A stretch of 64,000 nt of DNA from Neorhizobium galegae bv. orientalis str. HAMBI 540 (GCF_000731315.1 NZ_HG938354.1:1364001-1428000); one strand, 5' to 3'. Shown: positions 35,260 to 44,439, counted from the stretch's first letter. Notes: generated by a model from the letters alone, not told the origin. Numbers and translations: made by a program.

Positions 35260-36165
35260 TCAGACCGGATCGACGACGAATGTGCCGCCCCTTGCCTGTT
35301 TCAGATGGTTCAAGGCGTGGATCTGCCCCGTCATTTCCAATGCATCCCGATAGACAGGATCATGCCATCCCTCGATGTCGATGGAGCCCGACCAGCCGGC
35401 CAGCCGAAGTTCCGAAATAATGTCGGTCCAGTTGCTGTCGCCGAAACCGGGCGTGCGCATGAAAACGAAGGGATGTTTTCCGAAGATGCCGTGCTCGCGG
35501 ATCACATCCCAGCGGATGGTGGCATCCTTGCCGTGGACGTGGAAAATCCGCTGCGCCCATTTGCGGATCTGTGGCAAGGGCTCGATGAGATAGACCATCT
35601 GGTGGCAGGGTTCCCATTCAAGCCCGATATGCTCGTCGGGCGTTTCGTTGAAAATGAGTTCCCAGGCATCTGGGTTATGGGCGATATTCCAGTCGCCGGT
35701 TGCCCAGTTGCCGTCCATGGCGCAATTTTCAAAGGCGATGCGGACGCCGTTGTCGGCGGCGCGGCGGGCAAGCTCGCTCCAGATCTGCCGGTAACGCGGC
35801 AGGCTTTCTGTCAACGGCCTGTTGCGGATGCGCCCGGTGAAGCCGGCAACGCAGGTGGCGCCGAAATGATGGGCGTTGTCGATGCAGTCCTTCCAGCCCT
35901 GAAGCGTCTGGAGATCGAGCTCCGTTTCTTCCAGGGGATTGCCGAACATGCCGACGGTCGAAATGGTAATGTCCCGCTCGCCGATGGCCTCGCGGCAACG
36001 TTTGCCAAGCTCGGCGATATCCTGGCCGTTGGTGGTCTGCCAGAAAAAGGGCTGGAAGCTTTCAAAGCCCATATCGGCGATCTGGGAAATTCGCTCGGCC
36101 GCCTGGCCCTTGGTGGCGCTGATCATAGTGCCGATGCGGATGGAATGGTTTCGCTGTCCGGTCAT
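35260..36165 (-). CDS. sugar phosphate isomerase/epimerase-like TIM barrel (AP-endonuclease 2 fold)
   Basis: A 301-residue cytosolic enzyme of the xylose-isomerase-like TIM-barrel superfamily. Strand ends carry metal-type residues: VRIAFENCAMDGNW (Glu), GLEWEPCHQ (Glu), IFHVHGKDATI (His-His-Asp) and SIDIEGWHDP (Glu). Members isomerise or epimerise keto-sugars, dehydrate inosose, or cleave 3-keto glycosides. The start is ATG 36165, eleven bases after the stop of the oxidoreductase gene. The oxidoreductase pairing suggests that it acts on a keto product. The exact reaction is unknown. Confidence 0.88.
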   Translation of the reverse strand: MTGQRNHSIRIGTMISATKGQAAERISQIADMGFESFQPFFWQTTNGQDIAELGKRCREAIGERDITISTVGMFGNPLEETELDLQTLQGWKDCIDNAHHFGATCVAGFTGRIRNRPLTESLPRYRQIWSELARRAADNGVRIAFENCAMDGNWATGDWNIAHNPDAWELIFNETPDEHIGLEWEPCHQMVYLIEPLPQIRKWAQRIFHVHGKDATIRWDVIREHGIFGKHPFVFMRTPGFGDSNWTDIISELRLAGWSGSIDIEGWHDPVYRDALEMTGQIHALNHLKQARGGTFVVDPV

Positions 36166-36176
36166 AGTGCTGGCCC

Positions 36177-37211
36177 TTATGCTGCAAGGTCGATGGTTTG
36201 CCGGGATCTGGCGCTTTCGATCGCGCCAAACACCATGGCAAGGCTCTTGATGTTGTCCCACCCCACTGTTTCCGGCACGCCGCCGGTTTCGATGGCCGAG
36301 AGGAAATCGGCAATGACGCTGGCATGGCCGTGGGTTTCCTCTTCACGGGCTGGCGGCAGAACCTCGATCGGCGTCGCGCCCCGCAGCAGCCCGCTATCGC
36401 TTCCTGCAACGGAGGCGCGGAAGGTGTCTTCTCCGTCCCAGGTCAGCATTCCGTTCGAGCCGACAATACGCCATTCGCTTTCCCAACTCGTGCGCTGGCC
36501 TTCCGCGCACCAGGAGCCGCGATAGGTGAAAACCACGTCGTCGGTGAGCTGAAACACCGCATTGGCGCTGGCGCCGTGGGCATACCAGGATCCGGGTGGG
36601 TTTGTTTCCAGGCAGTAGACGGAAAGCGGTGTCTTGCCGGAGACGAAACGGGCCGCATCGAAAGTGTGAATCGCCATGTCCAGAAGCAGGACATTGTCCA
36701 TCTGCTCCCGGAAGCCGCCGAAATGCGGGGCGATGAAGAAATCGCAATGGATTGCGGTGATCGCGCCAATCACGCCGCTTTCGACAAACCGCCGCATCCG
36801 CCGCACACCCGAAATAAACCGCCGGTTCTGCACGATGGAATGAATGCGCCCCGCAGCCTTCGCGGCGCGGATCAGATCTTCCGCCTCTTCCATCGAGGTT
36901 GCCATGGGTTTTTCGCTCAACACATGGCATCCGTGGGAAAGCGCGGTCTTGACGACGGAATAGCGGGCGACGGGAATGACGACATCGAACACAATGTCCG
37001 CGCCGGTTTCGCCCAGCACCGTGGCGAGATCGGATCCGATGGAGATTGGCTGAAGAGAAAATTCGGCGGCCAGCGCCTGTGCAGCCGAGAGGTCGAGATC
37101 GACCAGACCCACGACGGTCAGCGCCTGCTTCAGCGCCGGCGTGGACTGAAGCGCGCGCAGCCATCCTTTGGCCATTGCTCCGCAGCCACACAAAACGACC
37201 TTGTATGTCAC
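36177..37211 (-). CDS. Gfo/Idh/MocA-family oxidoreductase
   Basis: A 344-residue NAD(P)-dependent dehydrogenase. The N-terminal Rossmann motif is VVLCGCGAMAKGW, with VGLVDLD ending strand 2, and the family's HVLSEKPMATS carries the catalytic lysine. The C-terminal domain has the DMAIHTFDAARF phrase with the catalytic-type Asp/His. The start is GTG 37211, with GGAGG six bases before it, rather than a TTG at 37229. It is the first gene of the operon. Relatives oxidise myo-inositol, levoglucosan or sugar hydroxyls at C3. Confidence 0.9.
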   Translation of the reverse strand: MTYKVVLCGCGAMAKGWLRALQSTPALKQALTVVGLVDLDLSAAQALAAEFSLQPISIGSDLATVLGETGADIVFDVVIPVARYSVVKTALSHGCHVLSEKPMATSMEEAEDLIRAAKAAGRIHSIVQNRRFISGVRRMRRFVESGVIGAITAIHCDFFIAPHFGGFREQMDNVLLLDMAIHTFDAARFVSGKTPLSVYCLETNPPGSWYAHGASANAVFQLTDDVVFTYRGSWCAEGQRTSWESEWRIVGSNGMLTWDGEDTFRASVAGSDSGLLRGATPIEVLPPAREEETHGHASVIADFLSAIETGGVPETVGWDNIKSLAMVFGAIESARSRQTIDLAA

Positions 37212-37257
37212 CAATTTCCTCCCATGCAATGTTTACGGCACGACACCTCCCGTGCAT

Positions 37258-37273
37258 CCGTAAACGTTTACGG
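37258..37273. promoter_or_regulatory. LacI-family operator 1
   Basis: CCGTAAACGTTTACGG is a perfect 16-bp palindrome with the central CG that LacI-type regulators favour. It lies 47 bases ahead of the oxidoreductase start. A further half-site GTTTACGG occurs at 37231-37238. Confidence 0.85.
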
Positions 37274-37310
37274 TACTATGAACGCATCGATTTTTTTGTC
37301 AATACTGCTT

Positions 37311-37326
37311 CCGAAAACGATTACGG
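37311..37326. promoter_or_regulatory. LacI-family operator 2
   Basis: CCGAAAACGATTACGG differs from operator 1 at only two of 16 positions. The centres are 53 bp apart, close to five helical turns, so one tetramer or two dimers could hold a small loop. It lies 30 bases ahead of the lacI-type start, fitting autoregulation. Confidence 0.75.
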
Positions 37327-37355
37327 TCTTATACCGAACCCTCAAGAGGCTCCCT

Positions 37356-38372
37356 GTGACAGGCATCCGCCAACTTGCCGATTATCTGGATATTTCCATT
37401 GGCACCGTGTCCCGCGCGCTCAATGGAAAGGCGGATGTGAATGCGGAAACCCGCAGGCGCGTCCTGGAGGCGGCGGAGAAGCTGGGATACGTCCCTAACC
37501 AGTCGGGCCGCTCGCTGCGCAAGGGCTCGACCGGCGTCGTGGGCTTCATGATGCAGACCGGGCCGGAAATCAACAGCCAGGGGGATGCCTTCTTCATGAG
37601 CGTTTTCGACGGGGTGCAGACTGTGCTTAGCCGACACAAGCTGGATCTCGTCGCCCTGCTCTGCTCTTCCAATGAAGATCCCTATGCCTATTTGCAACGC
37701 ACCGTGGCGCGCGGCTTTGCCGATGCCATCATTCTCTCGGCCACCCGGCGCAACGATGCACGGTTCGAACTGCTGCACCGGCACAACATTCCGTTCATCT
37801 CGCTTGGCCGCAGCCTGACCGATGTCGGCCAGCCCTGGATCGATCTGGATTTCGAAGGAATGGCGGAGATCGCGATCGAACGGCTGGTCAAGGCGGGCCA
37901 CAGAGATATCGGGATCATCTGGCCCCATGGCGATCTCAACCTGGGTTACGTGTTCGCCGATCGATGCCGCGAGGTGCTCGCAGAACATGGGCTTACCCTC
38001 AGGGAGGATCATATCTTCCGGGCAAAACCGAGCGAAGCGGGGGGCTATGCCGTAGCCCACGAGATCGCATCCAGATCTCCACGCCCGTCGGCAATCGTCC
38101 TGGTCAATGAGATCCTGGTTACAGGGCTCTACAAAGGGTTTGAGGACGCTGGCGTTAAGCCGGGCAAGGACATTGCGATCATCGGTCGCTACAGTCCCCA
38201 GGCTCAGTACCTCTCTCCGGCCTTGACCTGCTTTACGTTGTCTCTTCGTGACCTGGGGATCAGCCTGGCGGAGCATCTGCTGTCAGTCATACCCGACTAC
38301 CAGTCCCATTACGTCGGACAGACACCCCGCGTGATCTGGCCTATGACGTTGATCGAGGGCACAAGCGGCTGA
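37356..38372 (+). CDS. LacI-family repressor of the oxidoreductase/ABC operon
   Basis: A 338-residue regulator with an N-terminal helix-turn-helix (GIRQLADYLDISIGTVSRAL then NGKADVNAETRRRVLEAAEK) and hinge, followed by a periplasmic-binding-like domain (VVGFMMQTGPEINSQGDAFF, and later IAIIGRYSPQAQYLSPALT). The GTG at 37356 with an AAGAGG site seven bases upstream gives the normal start; a longer in-frame reading upstream has no homology character. It diverges from the operon it most likely controls; two matching operators lie between. Confidence 0.92.
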   Translation: MTGIRQLADYLDISIGTVSRALNGKADVNAETRRRVLEAAEKLGYVPNQSGRSLRKGSTGVVGFMMQTGPEINSQGDAFFMSVFDGVQTVLSRHKLDLVALLCSSNEDPYAYLQRTVARGFADAIILSATRRNDARFELLHRHNIPFISLGRSLTDVGQPWIDLDFEGMAEIAIERLVKAGHRDIGIIWPHGDLNLGYVFADRCREVLAEHGLTLREDHIFRAKPSEAGGYAVAHEIASRSPRPSAIVLVNEILVTGLYKGFEDAGVKPGKDIAIIGRYSPQAQYLSPALTCFTLSLRDLGISLAEHLLSVIPDYQSHYVGQTPRVIWPMTLIEGTSG

Positions 38373-38436
38373 ACGGCCTCAGTCTGCGCCGCGGTCTCCA
38401 ACCATTGCCGACCAAGTGCGTTCAGGCCGATTCTGC

Positions 38437-38880
38437 TTACTCGTCGTCAGCAGATGCCAATGGCATCTTTTCGAGTTGAGAGAGCAGCGCCACCAGCTTC
38501 GGTGTCATCTCGCGGATTTCCACGATATGCGCTTTGCTTAGGCGGCCGAGCAGCTCCTCGGCCTTGTCCGTTAGTTGAACGGTCTGGCGCCGTCGATCTT
38601 CCTGATCCACCTGCCGTGCTGCGAGCCCCCCGTCAACAAGCCGATTGATCAGTTCCGTTGCAGTATGAGGGGCGATGAGGAGCCGTTCGGCGAGCATTCC
38701 GACCGTCATCGGTTTGCCGTTGCGATTGCCTTTTATCGCCAGAAGCGCCTGGTGCTGCTGGGGCGGCAATCCTTCTACCTGTGCAGCAGATGCACTGAAA
38801 TCCATGAACTGCCGAAGCGCATAACGAAGGTCGGCGAGCGTTTCGTAGTCTACCTGCCTGAGGCTGCTGAGCTTCTTCAT
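38437..38880 (-). CDS. MarR-like regulator, second of a tandem pair
   Basis: A 147-residue winged-helix protein. The family pattern is LPPQQHQALLAIKGNRNGKP then MTVGMLAERLLIAPHTATEL (recognition helix) and the wing RQVDQEDRRRQTVQLT. The ATG at 38880 has GGAG six bases before it. An earlier ATG at 38919 overlaps the upstream gene. It shares much sequence with the gene just before it (PPQQHQALLAIKG against KPQQHQALLAIKG), so the pair arose by duplication. It retains a conserved DxRR wing that its sister has altered. It possibly regulates the CLC gene. Confidence 0.88.
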   Translation of the reverse strand: MKKLSSLRQVDYETLADLRYALRQFMDFSASAAQVEGLPPQQHQALLAIKGNRNGKPMTVGMLAERLLIAPHTATELINRLVDGGLAARQVDQEDRRRQTVQLTDKAEELLGRLSKAHIVEIREMTPKLVALLSQLEKMPLASADDE

Positions 38881-38906
38881 CTGCTCTCCGTTTTCGTCAC
38901 CGGCAG

Positions 38907-39356
38907 TCAAAGCATCCATGTCATGTGCTGCATCTTCTGGCGGTCCTGCAGGACCCGAAGCGACTGCATCAATTCCGGCGCCATCTTCCGGATCTCGAAT
39001 AGATGGGCACTTGCCAGTCGGTCAAGTGCATCCTCCGCCTTGGGCGTGAGACGAATGACGTGTTTGGCGCGACCCACCGTTGACGGCCCTGGCTCGACAT
39101 AACCTTCGTCGATCAGTTGCTGAATAAGGTCATCCACCAGTCTTCCGGTCATCAGGAGGCGCTCGGCCAGCATCCGTGCGGTCATCTGTCTGCTGCTCGG
39201 CAAGCCCTTTATCGCCAGCAGCGCCTGATGTTGCTGCGGCTTGAGACCAAGCTTATCCGCCTCTTTCGCGCTGAACTGGCGGAAGCGGCGGATGCTATAA
39301 CGCAAGTCAGCGAGTGCTTCGTAGTCTCCCGCGGTGAGGCGTTCCTGATGCTTCAT
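38907..39356 (-). CDS. MarR-like regulator, first of a tandem pair
   Basis: A 149-residue winged-helix protein with KPQQHQALLAIKGLPSSRQM, MLAERLLMTGRLVDDLIQQL and a wing that reads VEPGPSTVGRAKHVIRLT, so the usual DxRR has become VGRAKH. ATG 39356 is preferred over a TTG six bases earlier, though GGGAG would suit either. It lies 98 bases from and divergent to the CLC transporter gene, so it is a candidate regulator of it. The second copy follows at once, in the same transcript. Tandem MarR paralogues may form heterodimers. Confidence 0.88.
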   Translation of the reverse strand: MKHQERLTAGDYEALADLRYSIRRFRQFSAKEADKLGLKPQQHQALLAIKGLPSSRQMTARMLAERLLMTGRLVDDLIQQLIDEGYVEPGPSTVGRAKHVIRLTPKAEDALDRLASAHLFEIRKMAPELMQSLRVLQDRQKMQHMTWML

Positions 39357-39454
39357 AGCCAAATCTGCTCCCGGATTTACGGCTTGATTTACATCGTATC
39401 ACGATATATTCGACGTACTCAAGCCACGCCCGCCCGACCCGCCAAAGGAAAGCC

Positions 39455-41320
39455 ATGTCGCAGCATCAACCCGGCAACCGACCGCACGACTTCACCGGAG
39501 GGCTTTCAAGGCGCGAGGCAGGAGACTTCACCACCGACAGGCGCGTTCTCGTCCTGGTCGGGATGTCGATTGTCGTGGGCACCGGCGGCGCGTTCGCGGC
39601 ATGGTGTCTTGTGAGCCTGATTGCGCTGGTCACCAATATCGTCTGGTTCGGCCATATCGGCATAGAACCGGCCTCGCTCGCAGGCGTGCCGCGATCCCCC
39701 AGGATCTTGCTGATTCCTCCTTTGGGAGGATTTGTCATCGGCCTGATGGCCCGCTTCGGATCAGAGAAGATCCGCGGTCACGGCATTCCCGAGGCGATCG
39801 AGGCGATCCTTATCGGTGGCAGCCGGATGTCGCCCAAGGTCGCGGTACTGAAGCCGCTGTCGTCGGCGATTTCGATCGGCACAGGTGGCCCGTTCGGCGC
39901 GGAAGGTCCGATCATCATGACGGGCGGAGCAATCGGATCGTTATTCGCGCAATTCTTCCATATGAGCGCCGCCGAACGCAAGACCCTGCTGGTGGCGGGG
40001 GCAGCGGCTGGCATGACGGCTATTTTCGGTTCGCCGATTGCAGCGCTCATGCTCGCCGTCGAACTCCTTCTGTTTGAATGGAAACCTCGCAGCTTCATCC
40101 CCGTTGCCGTTGCAGCGTGCGTCTCGATATGCTGGCGGCCGATACTGTTCGGCACGGGGCCGCTGTTTCCCACGCACTTTGACATCGCTCTGCCGTGGTG
40201 GGGAATTTTCGCCTGCGCCGCGATCGGCGTCGTATCAGGTCTGCAATCCGGGCTACTCACCACTCTGCTCTACAAGATCGAGGATCTCTTCGAAGAGCTT
40301 CCGATACACTGGATGTGGTGGCCGATGCTCGGCGGCATCGTGATTGGCGTCGGGGGGTTGATCGAACCTCGCAGCTTGGGCGTCGGCTACGACATTATCG
40401 ACGGCCTGCTCAACAACAGGCTGCTCGCCTCGACCGTCCTGACCATCCTCGTGGTCAAGACCTGTATCTGGCTATTTGCGTTGTCCTCCGGGACCTCCGG
40501 CGGGGTTCTCGCCCCTCTCCTGATTTTCGGCGGCGCCTTGGGCTGGCTTGTCGGTCTGGTAATGCCGGGTCATGATCCCGGCTTCTGGGCGTTGCTCGGA
40601 ATGGCGGCGATGATGGGCGGGACGATGCGCGCGCCGCTGACCGGCACGTTCTTCGCGGTCGAGATCACGGGGGATATAAGCACCTTGGTGCCGCTTCTGG
40701 CAGCGACGGTGGTCGCCTATGCCGTGACGGTCCTGCTCCTGCGACGTTCGATCCTTACCGAGAAGATTGCGCGAAGGGGGCAACACATCACCCGCGAATA
40801 CGGCATCGATCCGTTCGAATTCACAAGGGCCGGTGAGATCATGATCAAGGAGGTGGACACGCTACCGGCGACAATGACGGTAAGGGACGCCTGTGACCTC
40901 TTTGCGTCTCCGCAAAAAACCCACCGCATTTACCCCGTGATCGACAGCGCCGGGCGCTTGGCGGGGGTTGTTTCCCGAGGCGACGTACTTGCCTGGCAAG
41001 GGAAGGCCGAACTGGCGGAGCAAACGCTTGCCGAACAGGTTTCGGACGCTTCGGTCCCGGTTTGCCATCCACAAGATACGGTCGGTTTCGTCGCAGATGT
41101 AATGCTTTCGACCGATACCGGACGGGTTCCGATCGTCGATCCCGGCAGCGGAAAATTGTGCGGGCTCATTGCGCGAAAAGACCTTCTGCGCCTGAGAAGT
41201 CTGCTGCGAACCTCGGAATTCGAGCGACGGCCATATCTTTCGAAGAAGACGCGAGATTACTCGAGCATGGGCAAAGAGACCGGTGTTGGACAAGCCGCGC
41301 AACGAACAGAAATTGATTGA
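39455..41320 (+). CDS. CLC-family chloride/proton exchanger with CBS pair
   Basis: A 621-residue inner-membrane protein. The CLC filter motifs are GHGIPE (the usual GSGIP with His for Ser), GTGGPFGAEGP, where the gating glutamate is kept but the preceding Arg/Lys is Ala, and GTSGGVLAPLL. GSPIAALMLAVELLLFEW is another typical helix. The gating Glu argues for exchange rather than a channel. From about residue 455 a pair of CBS domains follows (TMTVRDACDLFASPQKTHRI and DTGRVPIVDPGSGKLCGLIA), which bind adenine nucleotides. AAAGGA precedes the ATG. It may serve acid or osmotic tolerance, or export fluoride less likely. Confidence 0.92.
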   Translation: MSQHQPGNRPHDFTGGLSRREAGDFTTDRRVLVLVGMSIVVGTGGAFAAWCLVSLIALVTNIVWFGHIGIEPASLAGVPRSPRILLIPPLGGFVIGLMARFGSEKIRGHGIPEAIEAILIGGSRMSPKVAVLKPLSSAISIGTGGPFGAEGPIIMTGGAIGSLFAQFFHMSAAERKTLLVAGAAAGMTAIFGSPIAALMLAVELLLFEWKPRSFIPVAVAACVSICWRPILFGTGPLFPTHFDIALPWWGIFACAAIGVVSGLQSGLLTTLLYKIEDLFEELPIHWMWWPMLGGIVIGVGGLIEPRSLGVGYDIIDGLLNNRLLASTVLTILVVKTCIWLFALSSGTSGGVLAPLLIFGGALGWLVGLVMPGHDPGFWALLGMAAMMGGTMRAPLTGTFFAVEITGDISTLVPLLAATVVAYAVTVLLLRRSILTEKIARRGQHITREYGIDPFEFTRAGEIMIKEVDTLPATMTVRDACDLFASPQKTHRIYPVIDSAGRLAGVVSRGDVLAWQGKAELAEQTLAEQVSDASVPVCHPQDTVGFVADVMLSTDTGRVPIVDPGSGKLCGLIARKDLLRLRSLLRTSEFERRPYLSKKTRDYSSMGKETGVGQAAQRTEID

Positions 41321-41482
41321 ACCGTTGGCCACTTCGGCCTGATCAATGCCGCGTTCGTGTACATGTCCGCTCGTGAATTTCTTGATATACATCGCCTCAC
41401 GACATACATTCGATGGGTGAGGAGAACGCCACGTTTTCGCAGCCTCCTCCTCCCCGGCATCCATTGATGAGGAGCATAAGGT

Positions 41483-41746
41483 ATGAGCGACCACAGGAAT
41501 GTGCCCAGTGTTTTGCAACGAATGACTGAAGATGTTGAGGCCGGCTACGGCTCCACCGTCCTATCTTCGCCGACCGCAAAGATGGATTTCCTTCGTGCCC
41601 AACTTGCTCAGCGAGGTCTGGCTTCAGAACGCATGAGCTGGAGACTGCTTCTGCTCGAATGGCAATACGATCTCGCCGTTCTCTTCGGGAACGTCGGTGA
41701 TTGGATAAGGTATATCGATCGGCGCTTCAATCGGACTGACGTATAG
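41483..41746 (+). CDS. small hypothetical protein
   Basis: An 87-residue, probably soluble protein with a C-terminal aromatic helix (RMSWRLLLLEWQYDLAVLFG then NVGDWIRYIDRRF). GAGGAG lies eight bases upstream of the ATG, which makes translation credible. I recognise no domain. It lies alone between the CLC gene and the histidine kinase, 162 bases from the former, with its own leader. Confidence 0.65.
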   Translation: MSDHRNVPSVLQRMTEDVEAGYGSTVLSSPTAKMDFLRAQLAQRGLASERMSWRLLLLEWQYDLAVLFGNVGDWIRYIDRRFNRTDV

Positions 41747-42012
41747 AAATCTCCGGCCTGATTTTCGAGCTTGCCATATCGATCTCCGCCCCGACGGAAA
41801 CCGCGCGCAGATGCGGCGGATTTCGGCAATAAGCTGTTAAGCCTAAGGATATCGCGACACGCCTGCATAAGCTCTCCTTAATAGTCGATACGTATTGTAG
41901 GCCTGCGACAGATCAGCGGCGGAATGGTAGGCGATCTTCATTGGCGACAGCATTTCCCCCACAGTTACACTCATCTTCGCTGCCCGCGGCCCCGGACGGA
42001 GATGCTGTTTCG

Positions 42013-44439
42013 ATGGCAATTGCCCGAAACATCGCTCACCGACGGACGACAGTTTTTGTTATCGGCGCGGATGCAGCCAAGCTGGATCTCAGTCAGCTGC
42101 CAGTGGAAAACATTGAGATTTCGGTTGTCTCCGCGTGCGACCGCCCGGAGAACCTGCAAACAGTCGTCGAGGCGTCACAACCTCACCTTATCCTGCTCGA
42201 CATCACGTTTGCAGACCTGTGCGGCGTCCAGATCTGCCGCAACCTGAAGCTCAGTTCGGGGACGTCTGAAATACCGGTGATCCTGGTCGCTTCTCAGGGC
42301 GATATCGAAGGACGGATCGCCGGTTTTGAGGCCGGTGCGGCTGACTGTGTCTCAAGCATGATCGACAGCAGGGAACTTGGCGCGCGCGTGAATACTCAAC
42401 TGGCATCAAGCCGTAGCCGCAAGCAGATTCTTGGCCACGAACAACAGCTCCGCACCGCACTCGCCAGCATGAGCCAAGGGGTTTGTCTCTTCAACGGCGA
42501 CGGCACGTTGGCGCTGTCCAACAGTCGCTACGCCGAGGTTTACGGCGTGGACCCAGCCTTGATCCACCCTGGGCAGTCGCTCGAAGACATTATAAAGCTG
42601 AGAGACGAAGTCGGCGCCGTCCCGACGATGTCCACAGAGGAATATCTCGCATGGGCGGAAGACACGAACACTGCCGATGCTTCGCAAGTCTGGATAAAAG
42701 AACTTAAAACCGGAAAAGTCATACGAGGCTGCCATCAGCGCACCGCCGACGGGGGATGGGTGTCGACGCATGAGGACGTTACCGAGGCGCGACTAGCCGA
42801 ACGATCCCTTGCTCAAGCTCATGCTCAGGCCGAACACGCAGAGCAGGAGGCGCGGGCAGCCCATGCGCGCCTGCTGGCCGCCTTCGAAGTCGTCCCCGAA
42901 GGCTTGGCACTGTTCGATGAAGACGATCGATTTGTGATGTGGAACCGCCGCTACGAGCAACTTTACGCCGATAGCGGCGCCCCCCTGGTCAAGGGCATGG
43001 GTTTCGAGGATAGACTTCGCAGCGGGTTGCAGCGTGGCCAGTATCCCGAGGCGATCGGCCGTGAGGAAGAATGGTTGGCCGATCGGTTGGCCCGTCACGC
43101 AGAGCCGAAGAGTGCTCATGAGCAGCGCCTGCCGGGGAACCGCTGGGTGCGGATCGAGGAAAGACGCGTTTCAGGTGGCGGAAGCGTAGGGATTCGCGTC
43201 GACATCACCGATCTCAAGATGCGCGAGGCTTCCTTCCGGCTATTGTTCGAAGGAAACCCTCTGCCGATGTGGGTTCAAGACCGTGAGAGTCTCCAGTTTC
43301 TCGACGTCAACCAGGCGGCTCTTGATCATTACGGCTATGATCGTGACCTTTTTCTTTCCATGACACTTCTGGACATCCTTCCGCCGGAAGATTGGGGAAG
43401 AATGAGAGTCGCGGCCACTGCTGCGGGGCATGGCAGCGAAACCAATCGGTCTCAGCGGCATCGGACCGCTCGCGGAGCCGAAATCGAGGTCTTTATCTAT
43501 TCAAGCCAACTTGCCTTCGACAGTCGTCCGGCATCGCTGATTGCCGCTGTCGACGTCACCGAGCGGAAACGGGCGGAAAGGGCGCTGCTTCAGCACCGCG
43601 ATGATCTCGAGGAAACAGTGCGCAGCAGAACCGCAGAAATTGCGCGTCAGGCTGCGGAGCTTGAACGGATGCTTGATCAAGAGCGGCAGGTCAACGAGTT
43701 GCAGCGGCAATTCGTCTCGATGGCGTCTCACGAATTCCGGACGCCGCTTTCGATCATCGACGGTGCGGCGCAGCGTCTCGTTCGCCGCAAGAACGCGGTC
43801 ACGTCGGAATTCATCGGTGAGAAGACGGAGCAGATCCGCGGTGCGGTCTCGCGAATGCTTGAGTTGATGGAAAGCATTCTGGCGGTCGGGCGCTTGGATC
43901 ACGGCTACATCGATATCGTTCGCAAGCCGTGCGCACTGGGCGACATCATTGGGACCTGCAGTGCGCGGCAAGAGAGCATACGCAAATCGCACCGGTTCCT
44001 GCTCGATCTGGAGCGGCTTCCCTCGACTATTTATGGCGACGGTGCGGCGCTGGAGCAAGTGTTCACCAATCTCTTCTCAAATGCCGTGAAATACGCGCCG
44101 GACGCTCCGAACGTCTATGTCACGGGGTGGCAGCAAAACGACTGTGTCCAGATTACCGTTCGCGACGAAGGCATTGGCATCGACGCGGATGATTTGCCGA
44201 AGATGTTTGGGCGCTATTTCCGGGCGAGAAGTTCGTCCGGCATCGCTGGCACGGGTATCGGCCTGAACCTGGTGAAGCAGATCGTCCAGTTGCATGGCGG
44301 CGAAATTCACGTCGACAGCGCGAAGGGCGAGGGAACGGTGTTTACAGTCAATCTGCCGATCGCGCGGCCTGAGCACATGGAGGCGGACACGGCCGGGACG
44401 ATCGACCGGATAAACCTGCCGATCGAGGCCCAGGCGTAA
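42013..44439 (+). CDS. sensor histidine kinase: degenerate receiver, PAS domains, HisKA, HATPase
   Basis: An 808-residue protein without transmembrane segments. Residues about 12-130 are a receiver-like domain that keeps the phospho-Asp (LILLDITF) but lacks the acid pair after strand 1 (VFVIGAD) and the Lys near strand 5 (ADCVSSMID for usual DYxTKP), so phosphotransfer is doubtful. Then come PAS domains: a PAS-7-like one with SMSQGVCLFNGDGTLALSNS, a second with VVPEGLALFDEDDRFVMWNR, and a third with NPLPMWVQDRESLQFLDVNQ. A coiled coil leads to the H-box FVSMASHEFRTPLSII, N-box NLFSNAVKYAPD, and G boxes DEGIGID and GTGIGLNLV. A TTG at 41941 would add 24 residues. No response regulator is adjacent; the diguanylate cyclase follows. 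Confidence 0.9.
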   Translation: MAIARNIAHRRTTVFVIGADAAKLDLSQLPVENIEISVVSACDRPENLQTVVEASQPHLILLDITFADLCGVQICRNLKLSSGTSEIPVILVASQGDIEGRIAGFEAGAADCVSSMIDSRELGARVNTQLASSRSRKQILGHEQQLRTALASMSQGVCLFNGDGTLALSNSRYAEVYGVDPALIHPGQSLEDIIKLRDEVGAVPTMSTEEYLAWAEDTNTADASQVWIKELKTGKVIRGCHQRTADGGWVSTHEDVTEARLAERSLAQAHAQAEHAEQEARAAHARLLAAFEVVPEGLALFDEDDRFVMWNRRYEQLYADSGAPLVKGMGFEDRLRSGLQRGQYPEAIGREEEWLADRLARHAEPKSAHEQRLPGNRWVRIEERRVSGGGSVGIRVDITDLKMREASFRLLFEGNPLPMWVQDRESLQFLDVNQAALDHYGYDRDLFLSMTLLDILPPEDWGRMRVAATAAGHGSETNRSQRHRTARGAEIEVFIYSSQLAFDSRPASLIAAVDVTERKRAERALLQHRDDLEETVRSRTAEIARQAAELERMLDQERQVNELQRQFVSMASHEFRTPLSIIDGAAQRLVRRKNAVTSEFIGEKTEQIRGAVSRMLELMESILAVGRLDHGYIDIVRKPCALGDIIGTCSARQESIRKSHRFLLDLERLPSTIYGDGAALEQVFTNLFSNAVKYAPDAPNVYVTGWQQNDCVQITVRDEGIGIDADDLPKMFGRYFRARSSSGIAGTGIGLNLVKQIVQLHGGEIHVDSAKGEGTVFTVNLPIARPEHMEADTAGTIDRINLPIEAQA

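Noticed and set aside
36198..37355. In-frame 386-codon extension ahead of the LacI gene at 37356
   Set aside because: It overlaps the oxidoreductase gene on the other strand and the operators; the helix-turn-helix begins right after the GTG at 37356.
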